Source: Punica granatum (taxonomy: Eukaryota > Streptophyta > Magnoliopsida > Myrtales > Lythraceae). Taken from it: a stretch of 64,000 nt of DNA. The stretch spans positions 42,421,885 through 42,485,884 of the forward strand of contig NC_045128.1 of NCBI RefSeq assembly GCF_007655135.1. Reading direction: 5' to 3'. Each line of letters opens with the position of its first letter. The first letter of the stretch is position 1. Position numbers and translations under genes: made by a program. This document shows, piece by piece, positions 10,034-20,685 of the stretch. The notes beneath the pieces are model-generated. The model worked only from the letters and a program-made list of their open reading frames with translations. It did not search any database and was not told the origin of the DNA.

Positions 10034-13000
10034 ATGTGTTCATCTCTATACTTCTTGGTTCTTTTTGTGCAACTACTCTGCTCGCAGTCTCGGTCTCAAT
10101 CTGTACCCGTACCTCAGTGTGATGGAGCAGACATGTCTGCCCTTCTCCAGTTCAAGAACAGCTTCACTGTTGACAGGGGCTTTGCTTCGAGAGACCCCCT
10201 CGCATACCCCAAGACCGAATCTTGGAAGCTCGAGAGTGCCGGGAACGTATCATCATCGAGTTGCTGCTCGTGGGAAGGGGTCGAGTGTGACAATTCCACT
10301 GGTCGCATAATAGCACTCAACCTCAGTAGCAGCTGCCTGTATGGCTCCATCAACTCGAACAGTAGCCTTTTTCGTTTAGTTCACCTTCAAAGGCTAAATC
10401 TTGCTGATAACCACTTCAACAACTCTGAAATCCCATCTGGGGTTGGGCTTTTATCGAGTTTGACCCATCTCAATCTTTCCAGTTCCGTCTTCTCTGGCCA
10501 AATCCCAACAGAAATCTCCAAATTGACCAAATTGGTTACACTTGATCTGGGTTGCAACGGGACTTCTGAACTTTGTGCAGGACTGCTCAAACTTCGAAGC
10601 CTGGGTTTGACCAACCTCGTTCAGAACTTAAGCAACCTACAAGTGCTCGCTCTTGATAATGTGGACTTATCATCAGAAGTCCCTGTGAGGGTAGCGAACT
10701 TGTCTTCTTTGACTTATCTGTCGTTAGAGTCATGTGGCCTTTATGGCGTGTTTCCAGCTAGTATTTTTCGATTGCCCAAGTTGGAGTACGTTAGTTTGGT
10801 CTCCAATGGGAATCTCACCGGGCACCTGCCCGAGTTCAATTCGACCAGCCCTCTTCAGTTTCTGCAACTCAGTACAACAAGCTTTTCTGGGGAGCTACCG
10901 GATTCCCTCGGTGATCTTCAATCCTTGAAGTTCCTAAACGTAGAGAGATGTAATTTCTCCGGATCATTCCCGAGTTCCTTCAGTAACCTCACTGAGCTGA
11001 CCTATTTAAGTTTCAGAGGGAACCCATTCACAGCTCAAAGACTTGATTCTCTGCCGTGGCTCTGGAAGCTAGCCAAGCTCGACACTCTTTATATTGGGCA
11101 AACCAACTTACAAGGTAAGATCCCCTCTTCGATCGGAAATTTGTCCCACCTCGTTACTCTGGGATTAGCTGGTAATGAGTTAGAGGGTGAAATCCCACCT
11201 GAGCTAGTAAATCTCCCGCGGCTCGCTAAACTGAATCTTTGGGATAATCAGTTATCGGGCCACATCACATCTTGCTTGACAAACATGACTCAGATAAGTT
11301 TTCTTGACCTCTCAAGCAATTATTTTGATGGCCCTATACCATCTTCAGTCTCTCAACTCCAAAATCTTCAGTTCCTTTGGCTTTTTGGGAATCTATTGAG
11401 TGGAATTGTCGAGCTCGATACCTTTCTTCAGATGAAGAGGTTGCAAATTTTACAGTTATCCTGGAATGAGCTGTCGTGCCTTGCTGGAACAAAACAAAAC
11501 GTCACCCCCCCTCAACTTCTTCTTCTGGGGCTTGGTTCATGCAATTTGAGTGAATTCCCAAGTTTCCTGAAAGATCAAACGCAGATGGGCAGGTTAGACC
11601 TGTCCAATAACAATATCCGTGGAGAAGTACCACAGTGGTTTTCTAACATGAGTGTTAGCACTCTGCAGTTTCTGAACCTTTCACGCAATGCGCTAACAGG
11701 ATTTGATCAGGTGATGAGAACACTTCCATGGAAGAAGCTAGATGCTCTAGATCTCTCATCAAACTACCTGCAAGGTTCGGTCCCTATTCCACCGGCATCG
11801 ATTAGATTCTATCTGGTCTCAAACAATGGACTCACTGGGAATTTCCCGGAGTCGATGTGTAATTTGAGTTCCCTAGTCACACTTGACTTGTCTTCTAACT
11901 TCCTGAGTGGCATGCTTCCAAGTTGTTTAGGCAATACCAGCAATACTCTTTCAGTGTTGAATCTGCAGAGCAATAGATTCCACGGAACCATTCCGGAAAT
12001 CCGTACCAATGGAACTCAAATGAAGATGATCGATTTCAGCCAGAATGAACTTGAAGGGCAGTTGCCGAGGTCCTTGGCCAACTACTCGATGCTAGAGTTC
12101 ATCGACTTTGGAGATAATCTGTTGAGTGACATATTTCCATCTTGGCTAGGATCTCTCCCGCAGTTACAGGTCCTCATTTTGCGATCCAATCGCTTCCATG
12201 GTGTTATAGGGAAACCCAACTCAAACTCCTTCCAGAGGCTGCGCATAATTGACCTGTCGGGCAATTCATTTACTGGTGATTTGCCTCGAGAATACTTCCA
12301 ACTTTGGAAATCTATGCAAATTGTCAACAATTCAACAGGGAAAGTGTCTTATATGAAGCAATGTTTATCTCAACTATGCTTGCCACCTCAGCCTTTCTTG
12401 TACACCTCTTACGGCCAATACGATTACTCTATGATGATGATAAATAAAGGTATCGAGACGTACTACCCCAAGATATCAGATAGCTTCACAGTCATCGATC
12501 TTTCTGCAAACATGTTTGAAGGCAACATTCCGGATCTTATAGGCGAATTGAAGGCACTTCATTTGTTAAACCTCTCAAACAATCTCCTTACTGGCCATAT
12601 TCCGCCTTCCCTGGGAAACCTCGGTGCACTGGAATCCCTGGATCTGTCTCAAAACAGGCTCTCAGGTGAGATTCCTCAAGAGCTGAATAGGCTCAACTTC
12701 CTTGCCGTCATCGATGTGTCCTATAACAATCTCTCAGGGCCGATACCCAGCGGGAAACAGTTCAATACCTTTCCTAAGAGCTCTTTCGAGGGTAACCAAG
12801 GGCTATGTGGAGATCCTGTACTGAGAAAATGTGAAGCTTCAGAGCCGGAATCTCTGTCGGAAGGAGATCAGGACACAGACTCGTGGATTGAGTTTGACTG
12901 GAAACCAGTTCTCATAGGGTGGGGGAGTGGGCTACTCATAGGGATGGCTATTGGATGTGTTTTCATTTCAGAAAATTGTACTTGGTTCGCAGAGAAAATC

Positions 13001-13141
13001 AAGAAGATTATAAAACGCATGCATGGGAGAAGGCAGGAAAGTACAGCAGAACTGAATTGGGTCGGGGAATTAGAAGAAGAGGCAGAGGAAACCGAGGAGG
13101 AGCTACACGATGAACTGGACCTGAAAGGAGAAGATACGTGA
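10034..13141 (+). CDS. Receptor-like protein RLP3 (LRR-RLP), 1035 aa, with acidic cytoplasmic tail
   Basis: The unspliced frame gives 1035 residues: signal peptide (about 1-22), LRRNT with SCCSWEGVEC, about 28 LRRs, the island motif YYPKISDSFTVIDLSANMF, C-terminal LRRs, GNQGLCGD, a membrane segment (about 957-978, glycine-rich) and a tail of about 57 residues. The tail is longer than that of RLP2 or RLP4 and ends in a very acidic stretch containing EEEAEETEEELHDELD instead of Arg/Lys. The stop TGA (13139-13141) overlaps a strong splice donor GTGAGT starting at 13138. If the intron 13138-13229 is removed, translation continues for ten more codons (DVLICKEFKQ) to a TAA at 13261-13263. Role as for other LRR-RLPs: presumed membrane receptor; ligand unknown. 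Confidence 0.92.
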   Translation: MCSSLYFLVLFVQLLCSQSRSQSVPVPQCDGADMSALLQFKNSFTVDRGFASRDPLAYPKTESWKLESAGNVSSSSCCSWEGVECDNSTGRIIALNLSSSCLYGSINSNSSLFRLVHLQRLNLADNHFNNSEIPSGVGLLSSLTHLNLSSSVFSGQIPTEISKLTKLVTLDLGCNGTSELCAGLLKLRSLGLTNLVQNLSNLQVLALDNVDLSSEVPVRVANLSSLTYLSLESCGLYGVFPASIFRLPKLEYVSLVSNGNLTGHLPEFNSTSPLQFLQLSTTSFSGELPDSLGDLQSLKFLNVERCNFSGSFPSSFSNLTELTYLSFRGNPFTAQRLDSLPWLWKLAKLDTLYIGQTNLQGKIPSSIGNLSHLVTLGLAGNELEGEIPPELVNLPRLAKLNLWDNQLSGHITSCLTNMTQISFLDLSSNYFDGPIPSSVSQLQNLQFLWLFGNLLSGIVELDTFLQMKRLQILQLSWNELSCLAGTKQNVTPPQLLLLGLGSCNLSEFPSFLKDQTQMGRLDLSNNNIRGEVPQWFSNMSVSTLQFLNLSRNALTGFDQVMRTLPWKKLDALDLSSNYLQGSVPIPPASIRFYLVSNNGLTGNFPESMCNLSSLVTLDLSSNFLSGMLPSCLGNTSNTLSVLNLQSNRFHGTIPEIRTNGTQMKMIDFSQNELEGQLPRSLANYSMLEFIDFGDNLLSDIFPSWLGSLPQLQVLILRSNRFHGVIGKPNSNSFQRLRIIDLSGNSFTGDLPREYFQLWKSMQIVNNSTGKVSYMKQCLSQLCLPPQPFLYTSYGQYDYSMMMINKGIETYYPKISDSFTVIDLSANMFEGNIPDLIGELKALHLLNLSNNLLTGHIPPSLGNLGALESLDLSQNRLSGEIPQELNRLNFLAVIDVSYNNLSGPIPSGKQFNTFPKSSFEGNQGLCGDPVLRKCEASEPESLSEGDQDTDSWIEFDWKPVLIGWGSGLLIGMAIGCVFISENCTWFAEKIKKIIKRMHGRRQESTAELNWVGELEEEAEETEEELHDELDLKGEDT

Positions 13142-13229
13142 GTACTCTTTCTCTGGATTTCCTTTTGGAGCTCCTCCTTGTTCTCCTTCTGCAATCTCCC
13201 AACTCTGCTTGTCTTTGTATCCTTTGCAG
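13138..13229 (+). other. Intron overlapping the RLP3 stop codon
   Basis: Donor GTGAGTAC at 13138 and acceptor after TTTGCAG at 13229 bound a 92-nt intron with a pyrimidine-rich 3' part. Splicing removes the TGA stop and extends the protein by ten residues; retention stops at GEDT. RLP4 has a similar 89-nt intron at the equivalent place (20597-20685), which supports this being real. Confidence 0.7.
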
Positions 13230-13288
13230 GGACGTGCTCATATGCAAAGAATTCAAACAGTAAATATTGTTCATCCTTCTTATCTCAG

Positions 13289-13369
13289 GTACTCAATTAG
13301 AATTGAGGAATTCCAGTTAGAAATATTATGTCTGGATAATCAGTTTTAACTCTAGTTCTTCTTTTGCAG
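13289..13369 (+). other. Probable second 3' UTR intron of RLP3
   Basis: CTCAG|GTACTC at 13289 and TTTTGCAG ending at 13369 bound an 81-nt segment with donor and acceptor consensus, downstream of both possible stop codons. Confidence 0.5.
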
Positions 13370-15227
13370 TCAGTGGACGGAACCATGCTATGCAGAAGAA
13401 CCTATATCATCAGGCTTAAATAAGATCTGCGTTTGTTTTTGAGCTTGTATCCTGCTAGATATGCTTTTCACGTGTAATATATTCTGTGAAAATATAGTTA
13501 TCAATGAAAGTCTGTCGTGGTAAAATTTTGGCTCCTTAGCTTCCAGAAATCATTACTTTTCTAGAACTTCTTCCGGCTATCCTTTGATTTATGAAACTCG
13601 CAGCGATTAAAAACAGCTGAAATGACTGTGTGAGATTTACAGATGAGTGACAATCCCATATGGGACCTATGGCCAAACGTATTGGAATTCATCGAACTCA
13701 CAAATAAACAACATATGCACGATTCAAGTAAAACGTAGACCAGCTTGTTAGTGTCGTAAGACAGTGCCATGAGACCAGAGCTGGGACCTAGAATGGGGCC
13801 ATACCGCTAGGCTAGGGCCACCTCCTGATCGTATCTATGGGATTGGGAGTCGGGGTTGCGCTCGAATTTTAAAAATGCTAGGGCTCATTTCATAATTTAT
13901 AAAACTTTTGTTTCTATTAAATGGAAGTCGTTTTCCATAACCATAACCGAACCGCAGCTAAACATCCGTGCGGGGCTAAACAACCGCAAGCAATATTGAA
14001 TTTTGACCCATATGCTGCCGACCAAGAAAAACTCCTGAGGTGAACGGCAATGAAGTGCTTCAGTGATGCGACGATAACAACACTACGAAGGTCAATCACG
14101 GAGAGCTGCTCATGAGCCGTTAATTAATATTTTACGAGCCAGCGAAGAGACAAAGACAGATAATTTGTACATGAATTTTTATTTTTTTTGAAATCTAGTC
14201 CTGGAAATGTGTGTGGAACTGGACTGGACTAGTCATTAGAATATCTATGGGGCCTATCTTGAAGGAAAGCTTGTTAATTAAAATAGATGAAAACGCGCAT
14301 GTTGCGAGGGAAATTTCCATAATTTTGATAAAATTAAAAGAAATTATGATGCCATTACCACTAAACATGAATTATTTTTGACAAACTACAAAAGAATAAA
14401 TACTATCTAATTTTACTAGATCTCTTCATTTTAATATAATTATCAATTTACTATTCTTTAAAAAAAAATCTTGACTTCTGGACATCTGATGTACCATTAC
14501 CCTATCAATAAAATCGAAAAAAAAAACTATAAGGTAAAATAAAAATAAAAATACTGAAATAACATAATTGAAAGTTCTTAATGGACATTAATTTCAAAGA
14601 ATTTACCAGATAGTATAAAATTATGTAGAAGTATCGCTTCTTCATACTTGATAGACAGTTTGATGCCATTGTCGCTGTTTCTTTAGTCTATTCAACGGTA
14701 CTTGAATCTTGTGATGAAATTTAAAAGAGAAACACACATACATAATAGATCGAAGAAAAAAAAAAGAAATCTAATTGATCAAGATTTCCTCCCAATTAAT
14801 CATGATACTGTGTATTCTTGTGTATATTTTTCGGCCATATATTCTTATGATTTACTTCCATGATTTTCTACTTTAGACTCGTTTCCTTTATGGTCACCAA
14901 TCTTTATTGGACGAATATGTATATATGCAAGCGTCTTATATTTTGATGGCCGGTAAATGAAGGAATAATCGTTCCTTCTTATTACTTTAGACAAATTTCC
15001 TATAATGTACGATTTGAGTATTTAAAAAATATAAAAATTTACTATTAAGAAATTAGATATATATATTCAGTATAATATTTACATAATTAAGACGACAACG
15101 TGGCTTCGCAAGAGGGGTTGTAAGAGATGACGTGGCTTCCCCATGTTTTATCTTTGGGAGGTGGTTGTGTGAGAGACGGACAAATCGTTTGTTATTATAT
15201 ATATATATTGATGATTTTACAAGATAA
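13370..15227. other. Intergenic region between RLP3 and RLP4, first part
   Basis: RLP3 3' UTR remainder, then AT-rich DNA. No gene or intact transposon protein was seen; open frames are short and low-complexity. Confidence 0.4.
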
Positions 15228-15420
15228 TTAGTCATTTAACCCACGCATTGTGCGGACTTATTTGCGATTGATATTATTTTTATATACGAACTTTATAATA
15301 ACAAAAAATTTAAAATAAATATTTTTCTCAATAATATCTAATATTTAAATACATTGGGGAAATTTGAAAAAAATTGATTATGAAAATGTGAAAACGTCTA
15401 GGTATATATTACTGTATAGA
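15228..15420 (-). mobile_element. Possible Helitron 3' terminus / short non-autonomous Helitron
   Basis: Read on the minus strand, an imperfect hairpin (CCGCACAATGCGTGG, 15239-15256 region) is followed about ten bases later by CTAA and then T at 15231-15227. This matches the Helitron 3' rule of hairpin plus CTRR next to a T. A TCTATACAGTAATATA sequence at 15420 resembles a Helitron 5' end, but the base before it is not A, so the left boundary is uncertain. Confidence 0.35.
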
Positions 15421-15685
15421 GGATGCGAATGGTCGATCTTTCAGGAATTAATAGGTTACGAACGGAAACTCTTCATCAATCAAGTGCATGCTCTTGTGTG
15501 AGGAGTTTAAATTACATAATATATAATATAGGGCGTTATATCATTCTGCTAGTGGAATGATTCTGCCTCTTTCTTAAACCGTTGGATCTTGACTTTAAAT
15601 CCTAGCCATCCATTCATTTAACCTATTGAACAAGTTGCAAGTAATTTAACCTATGGTAAAATTGTCCATATAATATATAAATAGA

Positions 15686-16732
15686 CTAGCTTTTTTATCT
15701 CATGCGCTACACGTATTCGTTTTCATGTATCTCTATATCTATTATTATTGTAATTATTTACATTTTCAAACACCAATTTTCTAATTAAAAATAATAATAA
15801 TAATTTTTAATTAATAATTTAATTTACAAATAATAACCTTCAATAATTTTTTTATTATAATTCAGAGTAAGTTAATCATTATAATGATAATTTGAAACTA
15901 ATTATTTCAATAATTATGTGTCATATTTTTAAATAAAATTGTTAATATAAATCTATTGCATAAATTAAGTTTTGTAATTAGGATAAAAGTTTGTTTCGCC
16001 TTTTTGTTAAACATTGTTAAGGAGATCCTTAGTTTTAAGTTTTATTTTTATTATATTTAAGACCTTAAGTTTATTTTTCATAGAGCTATGTCATAATACA
16101 TAGCTGGATAACATTTTTTTATAAAATTTTATATTTTACCAAGTAATTTCTTTGTTGTGTTTATATCATTTGCATTCAGCATATGTATTCATTTTAATAT
16201 ACACATATATATCATTTCTTACGACAATTAATCTGAATTCTAAAGTATATATTTAATTCTGAACACAATAAAATAATTTCAATATTAATTTTAAGTTTCA
16301 TATGATAATCATTTAATAAAATTAGAGTAATTTTCAATGATTCGACATATATTTTCAACTAAAGTCTCAATTATTGTACATAGTGCATTTAATTAATTGT
16401 GCTATATTACATACTTAATCAAATTTGCGTACACATTTTTTTAATATGAAATTTAATGACATCCTTATTTTAAATATTTATTTTTTATTTTTATGTGGCA
16501 ATAAGTTGATATATTGTAATAAGATACTATATAAGATATATGAATTATTTTAAATCATCTCATCGATCTTTTACATAATTTATTTTAATAATTTTATTTT
16601 ACTAATGAGAAAATATTTATTGTCAAAGAAGTCAATAAATTTACCTTTATGATATTATGCAATATAAGAAGTTACTCTTCTAACCCTATTTATTATTTAG
16701 ATTACAACTATATAGATAGATAGATAGATAGA
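15686..16732 (-). mobile_element. Helitron-like non-autonomous element, copy A
   Basis: On the minus strand the segment starts TCTATCTATC after an A (16733) and ends CTAG (15689-15686) before a T. These are the Helitron termini with A|T insertion. The first 130 bases of the element share an extended segment with 47.95-48.13 kb, including TTCTAACCCTATTTAT. It is AT-rich without coding capacity. The hairpin near the 3' end is weak. Confidence 0.5.
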
Positions 16733-17496
16733 TTGGTATGGAGAAAAGAGGACAAAAAACTCGGGGACATAAGTCAATGAGAAAACAGGACCACCGAGGA
16801 ATTTTGCCCTCAGAATCAGATTGATGGCAAGGAAAAGGTCAACTTAATCATTTCCTCACGCTAATGGAAGACTCGAGTCACCCACCAACGGATAAAACAG
16901 TTCATGTTGACTTCTTCAAATGGCACTTAATCAATTATAGAAGTTTCATTACGCGATTTAATTGTAAGATTAGTCAGGTCTTTTCAGACACCCTCGAATT
17001 ACCTCAACTATATAATCAAGTTTCATCGAGTCTCCGGTCCGCATCACTCTGCTGCTATAAGGAACTGATGAATATTATTATGAGTCTGTGATGGGACTAG
17101 CCTCCCTTCGAAGAGATTTTCCTCCTCCTAAACTTTTTTGCGGAAAAAGTTGACTGAAGGTATTATCATTTATATATAGATACGTGTAGGATGAGTTCAG
17201 ATACATGACAATGTGAAAAACTCCATTGAAGGAGCGAAACTCCATGCTGCTTTTGACTCATTCTTAAACTTGTAAGCGTTTTTATTGGTAATCCCATGAA
17301 TGCAAGCTTTTCAGGGTTGGCTTCCAGCAGACGAAACTGCATTGTGAGAGAGGGACAGGACTCAATCTAACAACGATAAATCATATTCAACTTGCTCTAC
17401 TTGATGCTAATTAATGGACAGGAGTGGGCAACGGCATTGACCTTTTCATGTCCAGAAAAGTCAGATGGACATCAGCATGCACTGGAACTTTTGCTC
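16733..17496. other. RLP4 upstream region
   Basis: About 760 bp before the RLP4 TATA box. Part of it (from about 17412) is similar to the region upstream of the pseudogene RLP5 near 23.13 kb, so the duplication that made the pair included promoter DNA. Confidence 0.5.
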
Positions 17497-17503
17497 TATA
17501 AAA
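17497..17503 (+). promoter_or_regulatory. TATA box of RLP4
   Basis: TATAAAA, 57 bp before the ATG at 17554. Its position shows that transcription begins downstream of an in-frame ATG at 17392, so that ATG is not the start. The equivalent site upstream of RLP5 is altered to CTCTAAAAATCC. Confidence 0.7.
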
Positions 17504-17553
17504 CCTTCCTGATTCGTCACCCCAACCAGAGCCCATTGCCTTTGCACACTGCC

Positions 17554-20500
17554 ATGGAGTTTATCTTGTATCTCCCGGTGTTGATACATATAGTTTGCTT
17601 AACTTCAAACTTCCACCTCACAGCCTCGGATTCCTTCTCTGGTTCCATAACACCTCAATGTCACGGGGACGACATGTCCATGCTACTTGAGTTCCAGAAC
17701 AGCTTCACCATTGCTTCTTCCAATCCTCTTGCACCCTCCATTCCCTTTCCTCGCCCCAAAGTAGGATCCTGGAAGTTCGACCCTGACAACCAAACGTCCT
17801 CGAATTGCTGTTCATGGGATGGCATAGAGTGCGATGAAGGAACTGGTCGTGTAATGGCACTTGACCTCAGTAGCAGCAATCTCTTTGGTTCCATCAACTC
17901 TAGCTCTAGCCTCTTTAGGTTGGTTCACCTTCAGAGGCTCAACCTGGCTTTTAATCACTTCAATCACTCCCGTATCCCGTCTGGGTTTCAATTCCTCTCG
18001 GGTTTGACCCATCTTAACCTCTCGCAATCATTTTTCTCTGGGCAAGTTCCCCCCGACATCTTCACATTGACCGGGATGATCTCGCTCGACTTCAGTGGAG
18101 ACCTCCTGGAACTAAGAAGTCCAGGCTTGGCAAGTTTAGCCCAGAACTCGACCAACTTGCAGTTTCTCAACCTTGACGGAGTAGATATTCTATCCCCAGT
18201 GCCAGAAACCTTGGCAAGACTGTCATCCCTGAGATCTTTGAGCTTGTCCGGTTGCAGAGTCCAGGGTGTATTTCCAGAAAGTATCTTTCAGTTGCCGAAC
18301 TTGGAGAACCTTATGCTCAATCACAACGTCAACCTCACTGTTCACTTGCCGGCGTTCAACTCCATTAGTCCCTTAAAGACACTTGGCTTGCTAGATACAA
18401 GGCTTTCGGGTGAGCTACCCAATTCCATCAGCAACCTCAAGTCACTGCAAGGTCTGGAATTAGATTCTGACAATTGCAATTTAACTGGATCTTTACCAGA
18501 TTCAATCGAAAACCTTCGCTCTTTGAAGTCCCTGATCATTAGAGGTTGCGGATTGTCGGGATCAATACCCTCTTCTTTTGGTTCCTTGACCCAGCTAACA
18601 TATCTTGATTTATCATCAAATGCATTCAGCCTCCAAAACCTTTCTTCTCTATCCTGGTTGTGGAAGCTGACCAACCTCCAGACTCTGTCCCTCCGAGAGA
18701 CAAGTCTACAAGGTGAAATCCCATCTTCAATTGGGAAATTATCCCAACTTGAAATATTAGATCTCGGAGACAACCGGTTAAGTGGGTTGATCCCTGCCCA
18801 GTTCCTGAACCTCAGTCAACTCGAAAGATTGCTTTTAGATAATAATGAACTTTCTGGTCATATCCCTACTTGGCTTTCCAACATGACACAGTTGACACTT
18901 ATCAACCTTCAGTTCAATAGACTACGAGGGCCAGTACCTGTTTGGATCACTCAGCTCCCAAATCTCACATCTCTTCACCTTTGCTTTAACCAACTGAATG
19001 GAATCGAGGATCCAGACCTGTCGAAAAACCGCTCTTCGACTAGGGACACCGTTGCCTTGCCTAAGCTTTCTTCACTAGGACTTGCCTCATGCAATTTGAG
19101 GGAGTTCCCAATTTTCCTGCAGAACCACCCGAATTTGGAGTTGTTGGACCTAAATAGCAACAACTTTACTGAGCAAGTACCTCTGTGGATGCAAAACATC
19201 GGCATGCACAGCTTGCGCTCCCTGAACCTCTCCCATAACTTCCTCACAGGATTTGATCCGTCTCTAAAGACTCTCCCATGGATGAATCTCCAGACTTTTG
19301 ACATCACATCTAACAGGTTCACCGGGCCTCCTCCAAGACCTTCCCGCTTTGCAAACTTGGATACTTATCTAGTCCCGTATAACAAACTTTCTGGGCCATT
19401 CCCACGCTGGATCTGCAATTTGACTTCTCTTGTCACACTTGACTTGTCTTTTAACAACTTGAGGAGCAGTCTTCCTGAGTGCTTGGGCAATATCAGCATG
19501 TCTCTGTCAGTGCTGAACCTGCAAAGAAACAGATTCAGCGGCAACATTCCTCAAATGTATGCGAGCGGGATGCAACTGAAGATGATTGCTTTGGGTCATA
19601 ATCAGCTGCAAGGGCAATTACCGAGGTCTTTGGCCAATTGTTCGATGCTAGAATTTATTGACTTGGGGAACAATAAGATCAGCGACACTTTCCCGTCTTG
19701 GTTAGAACCTCTTCCGCAATTGAAGGTACTTATTTTGAGCCACAACAAATTTCATGGTGTCATCAGTAGACCGGGCTCCCTTTCTGGGTTCCAAAGGTTA
19801 CGAATCATTGACCTGTCCTATAACATGTTCACCGGTATGCTGCCTGAGGGATATTTCCAAACTTGGACATCCATGAAGGTCGTTGATCCAGCTGCAGAAA
19901 AAGTAACATATCTACAAGCAAGGTGCCGATACGGGTTCTACGACTTCTACATGATACTGATAAATAAAGGGATTCACATGTACTATCCGAAGGTGTCGCA
20001 GATATTCACAGCCATCGATCTATCAGGAAACATGTTTGCAGGGGCCATCCCAAATGCCATTGGCGACTTACAGCAGCTTCATCTGTTGAACCTGTCAAAC
20101 AATTTTCTCATCGGTGGTATCCCATCTACAATTGGTGGCCTCAGTGAACTCGAATCCCTTGACCTTTCTGGCAACAGGCTTTCAGGACAGATTCCATGGG
20201 AACTGGCAGAACTCAATTTCCTGTCCTTTTTGAATGTGTCGTCCAACAACCTTACAGGGTCCATACCGAGGGGACCACAATTCAACACGTTCACGAAGAG
20301 CGCATTTGAGGGCAACCCAGGACTGTGTGGAGACATCATATACAAGAAGTGCAGTAGTCCTGATGTGGCAGAGTCACCAGCCGTGGAGCAAGACAACTCA
20401 TCTTGGTTCTGGGAGATCGACTGGAAGGTTGTTCTGTTGGGGTATGGAAGTGGAGTTGCAATTGGACTTGTCATTGAAAATGCTTTTAACTCGGGAAAAC

Positions 20501-20577
20501 AGGCAGGGTTAGCAGCAGTTATCCGGAGGAGGCTGCAAAACAGACAGCGGCAATCGAGGAGGATCCGCAGGAACTGA
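17554..20577 (+). CDS. Receptor-like protein RLP4 (LRR-RLP), 1007 aa
   Basis: I place the start at 17554 (GCCATGG context, directly before the signal peptide MEFILYLPVLIHIV and downstream of a TATA box), although the frame stays open upstream to 17392. The 1007-residue protein has an LRRNT with NCCSWDGIEC, about 28 LRRs, an island with MYYPKVSQIFTAIDLSGNMF, C-terminal LRRs, GNPGLCGD, a membrane segment and a basic tail rich in Arg and Gln. The membrane segment (LLGYGSGVAIGLVI) is cut short by Glu-Asn, so it is only about 15-17 hydrophobic residues long. Presumed plasma-membrane receptor; ligand unknown. An 89-nt intron (20597-20685) lies in the 3' UTR. Its closest relative here is the broken RLP5. 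Confidence 0.92.
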   Translation: MEFILYLPVLIHIVCLTSNFHLTASDSFSGSITPQCHGDDMSMLLEFQNSFTIASSNPLAPSIPFPRPKVGSWKFDPDNQTSSNCCSWDGIECDEGTGRVMALDLSSSNLFGSINSSSSLFRLVHLQRLNLAFNHFNHSRIPSGFQFLSGLTHLNLSQSFFSGQVPPDIFTLTGMISLDFSGDLLELRSPGLASLAQNSTNLQFLNLDGVDILSPVPETLARLSSLRSLSLSGCRVQGVFPESIFQLPNLENLMLNHNVNLTVHLPAFNSISPLKTLGLLDTRLSGELPNSISNLKSLQGLELDSDNCNLTGSLPDSIENLRSLKSLIIRGCGLSGSIPSSFGSLTQLTYLDLSSNAFSLQNLSSLSWLWKLTNLQTLSLRETSLQGEIPSSIGKLSQLEILDLGDNRLSGLIPAQFLNLSQLERLLLDNNELSGHIPTWLSNMTQLTLINLQFNRLRGPVPVWITQLPNLTSLHLCFNQLNGIEDPDLSKNRSSTRDTVALPKLSSLGLASCNLREFPIFLQNHPNLELLDLNSNNFTEQVPLWMQNIGMHSLRSLNLSHNFLTGFDPSLKTLPWMNLQTFDITSNRFTGPPPRPSRFANLDTYLVPYNKLSGPFPRWICNLTSLVTLDLSFNNLRSSLPECLGNISMSLSVLNLQRNRFSGNIPQMYASGMQLKMIALGHNQLQGQLPRSLANCSMLEFIDLGNNKISDTFPSWLEPLPQLKVLILSHNKFHGVISRPGSLSGFQRLRIIDLSYNMFTGMLPEGYFQTWTSMKVVDPAAEKVTYLQARCRYGFYDFYMILINKGIHMYYPKVSQIFTAIDLSGNMFAGAIPNAIGDLQQLHLLNLSNNFLIGGIPSTIGGLSELESLDLSGNRLSGQIPWELAELNFLSFLNVSSNNLTGSIPRGPQFNTFTKSAFEGNPGLCGDIIYKKCSSPDVAESPAVEQDNSSWFWEIDWKVVLLGYGSGVAIGLVIENAFNSGKQAGLAAVIRRRLQNRQRQSRRIRRN

Positions 20578-20596
20578 ATATATAAAAACTAGACGA

Positions 20597-20685
20597 GTGA
20601 GTACTTTTCTCAACTATTCATTGTTGAGCTCTTTCTTTTCTTGGTCTGCTAACTCTGTTTCTGTTTATCTTTGTTTCTTATGCAG
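20597..20685 (+). other. 3' UTR intron of RLP4
   Basis: GTGAGTACTT at 20597 and TTATGCAG ending at 20685 define an 89-nt intron 19 bp after the stop. It is in the same relative place, and has a similar donor, as the intron of RLP3. Confidence 0.65.

Noticed and set aside
17392..17553. Upstream in-frame extension of RLP4
   Set aside because: It lies across the TATA box and the next ATG begins the signal peptide in a good context.
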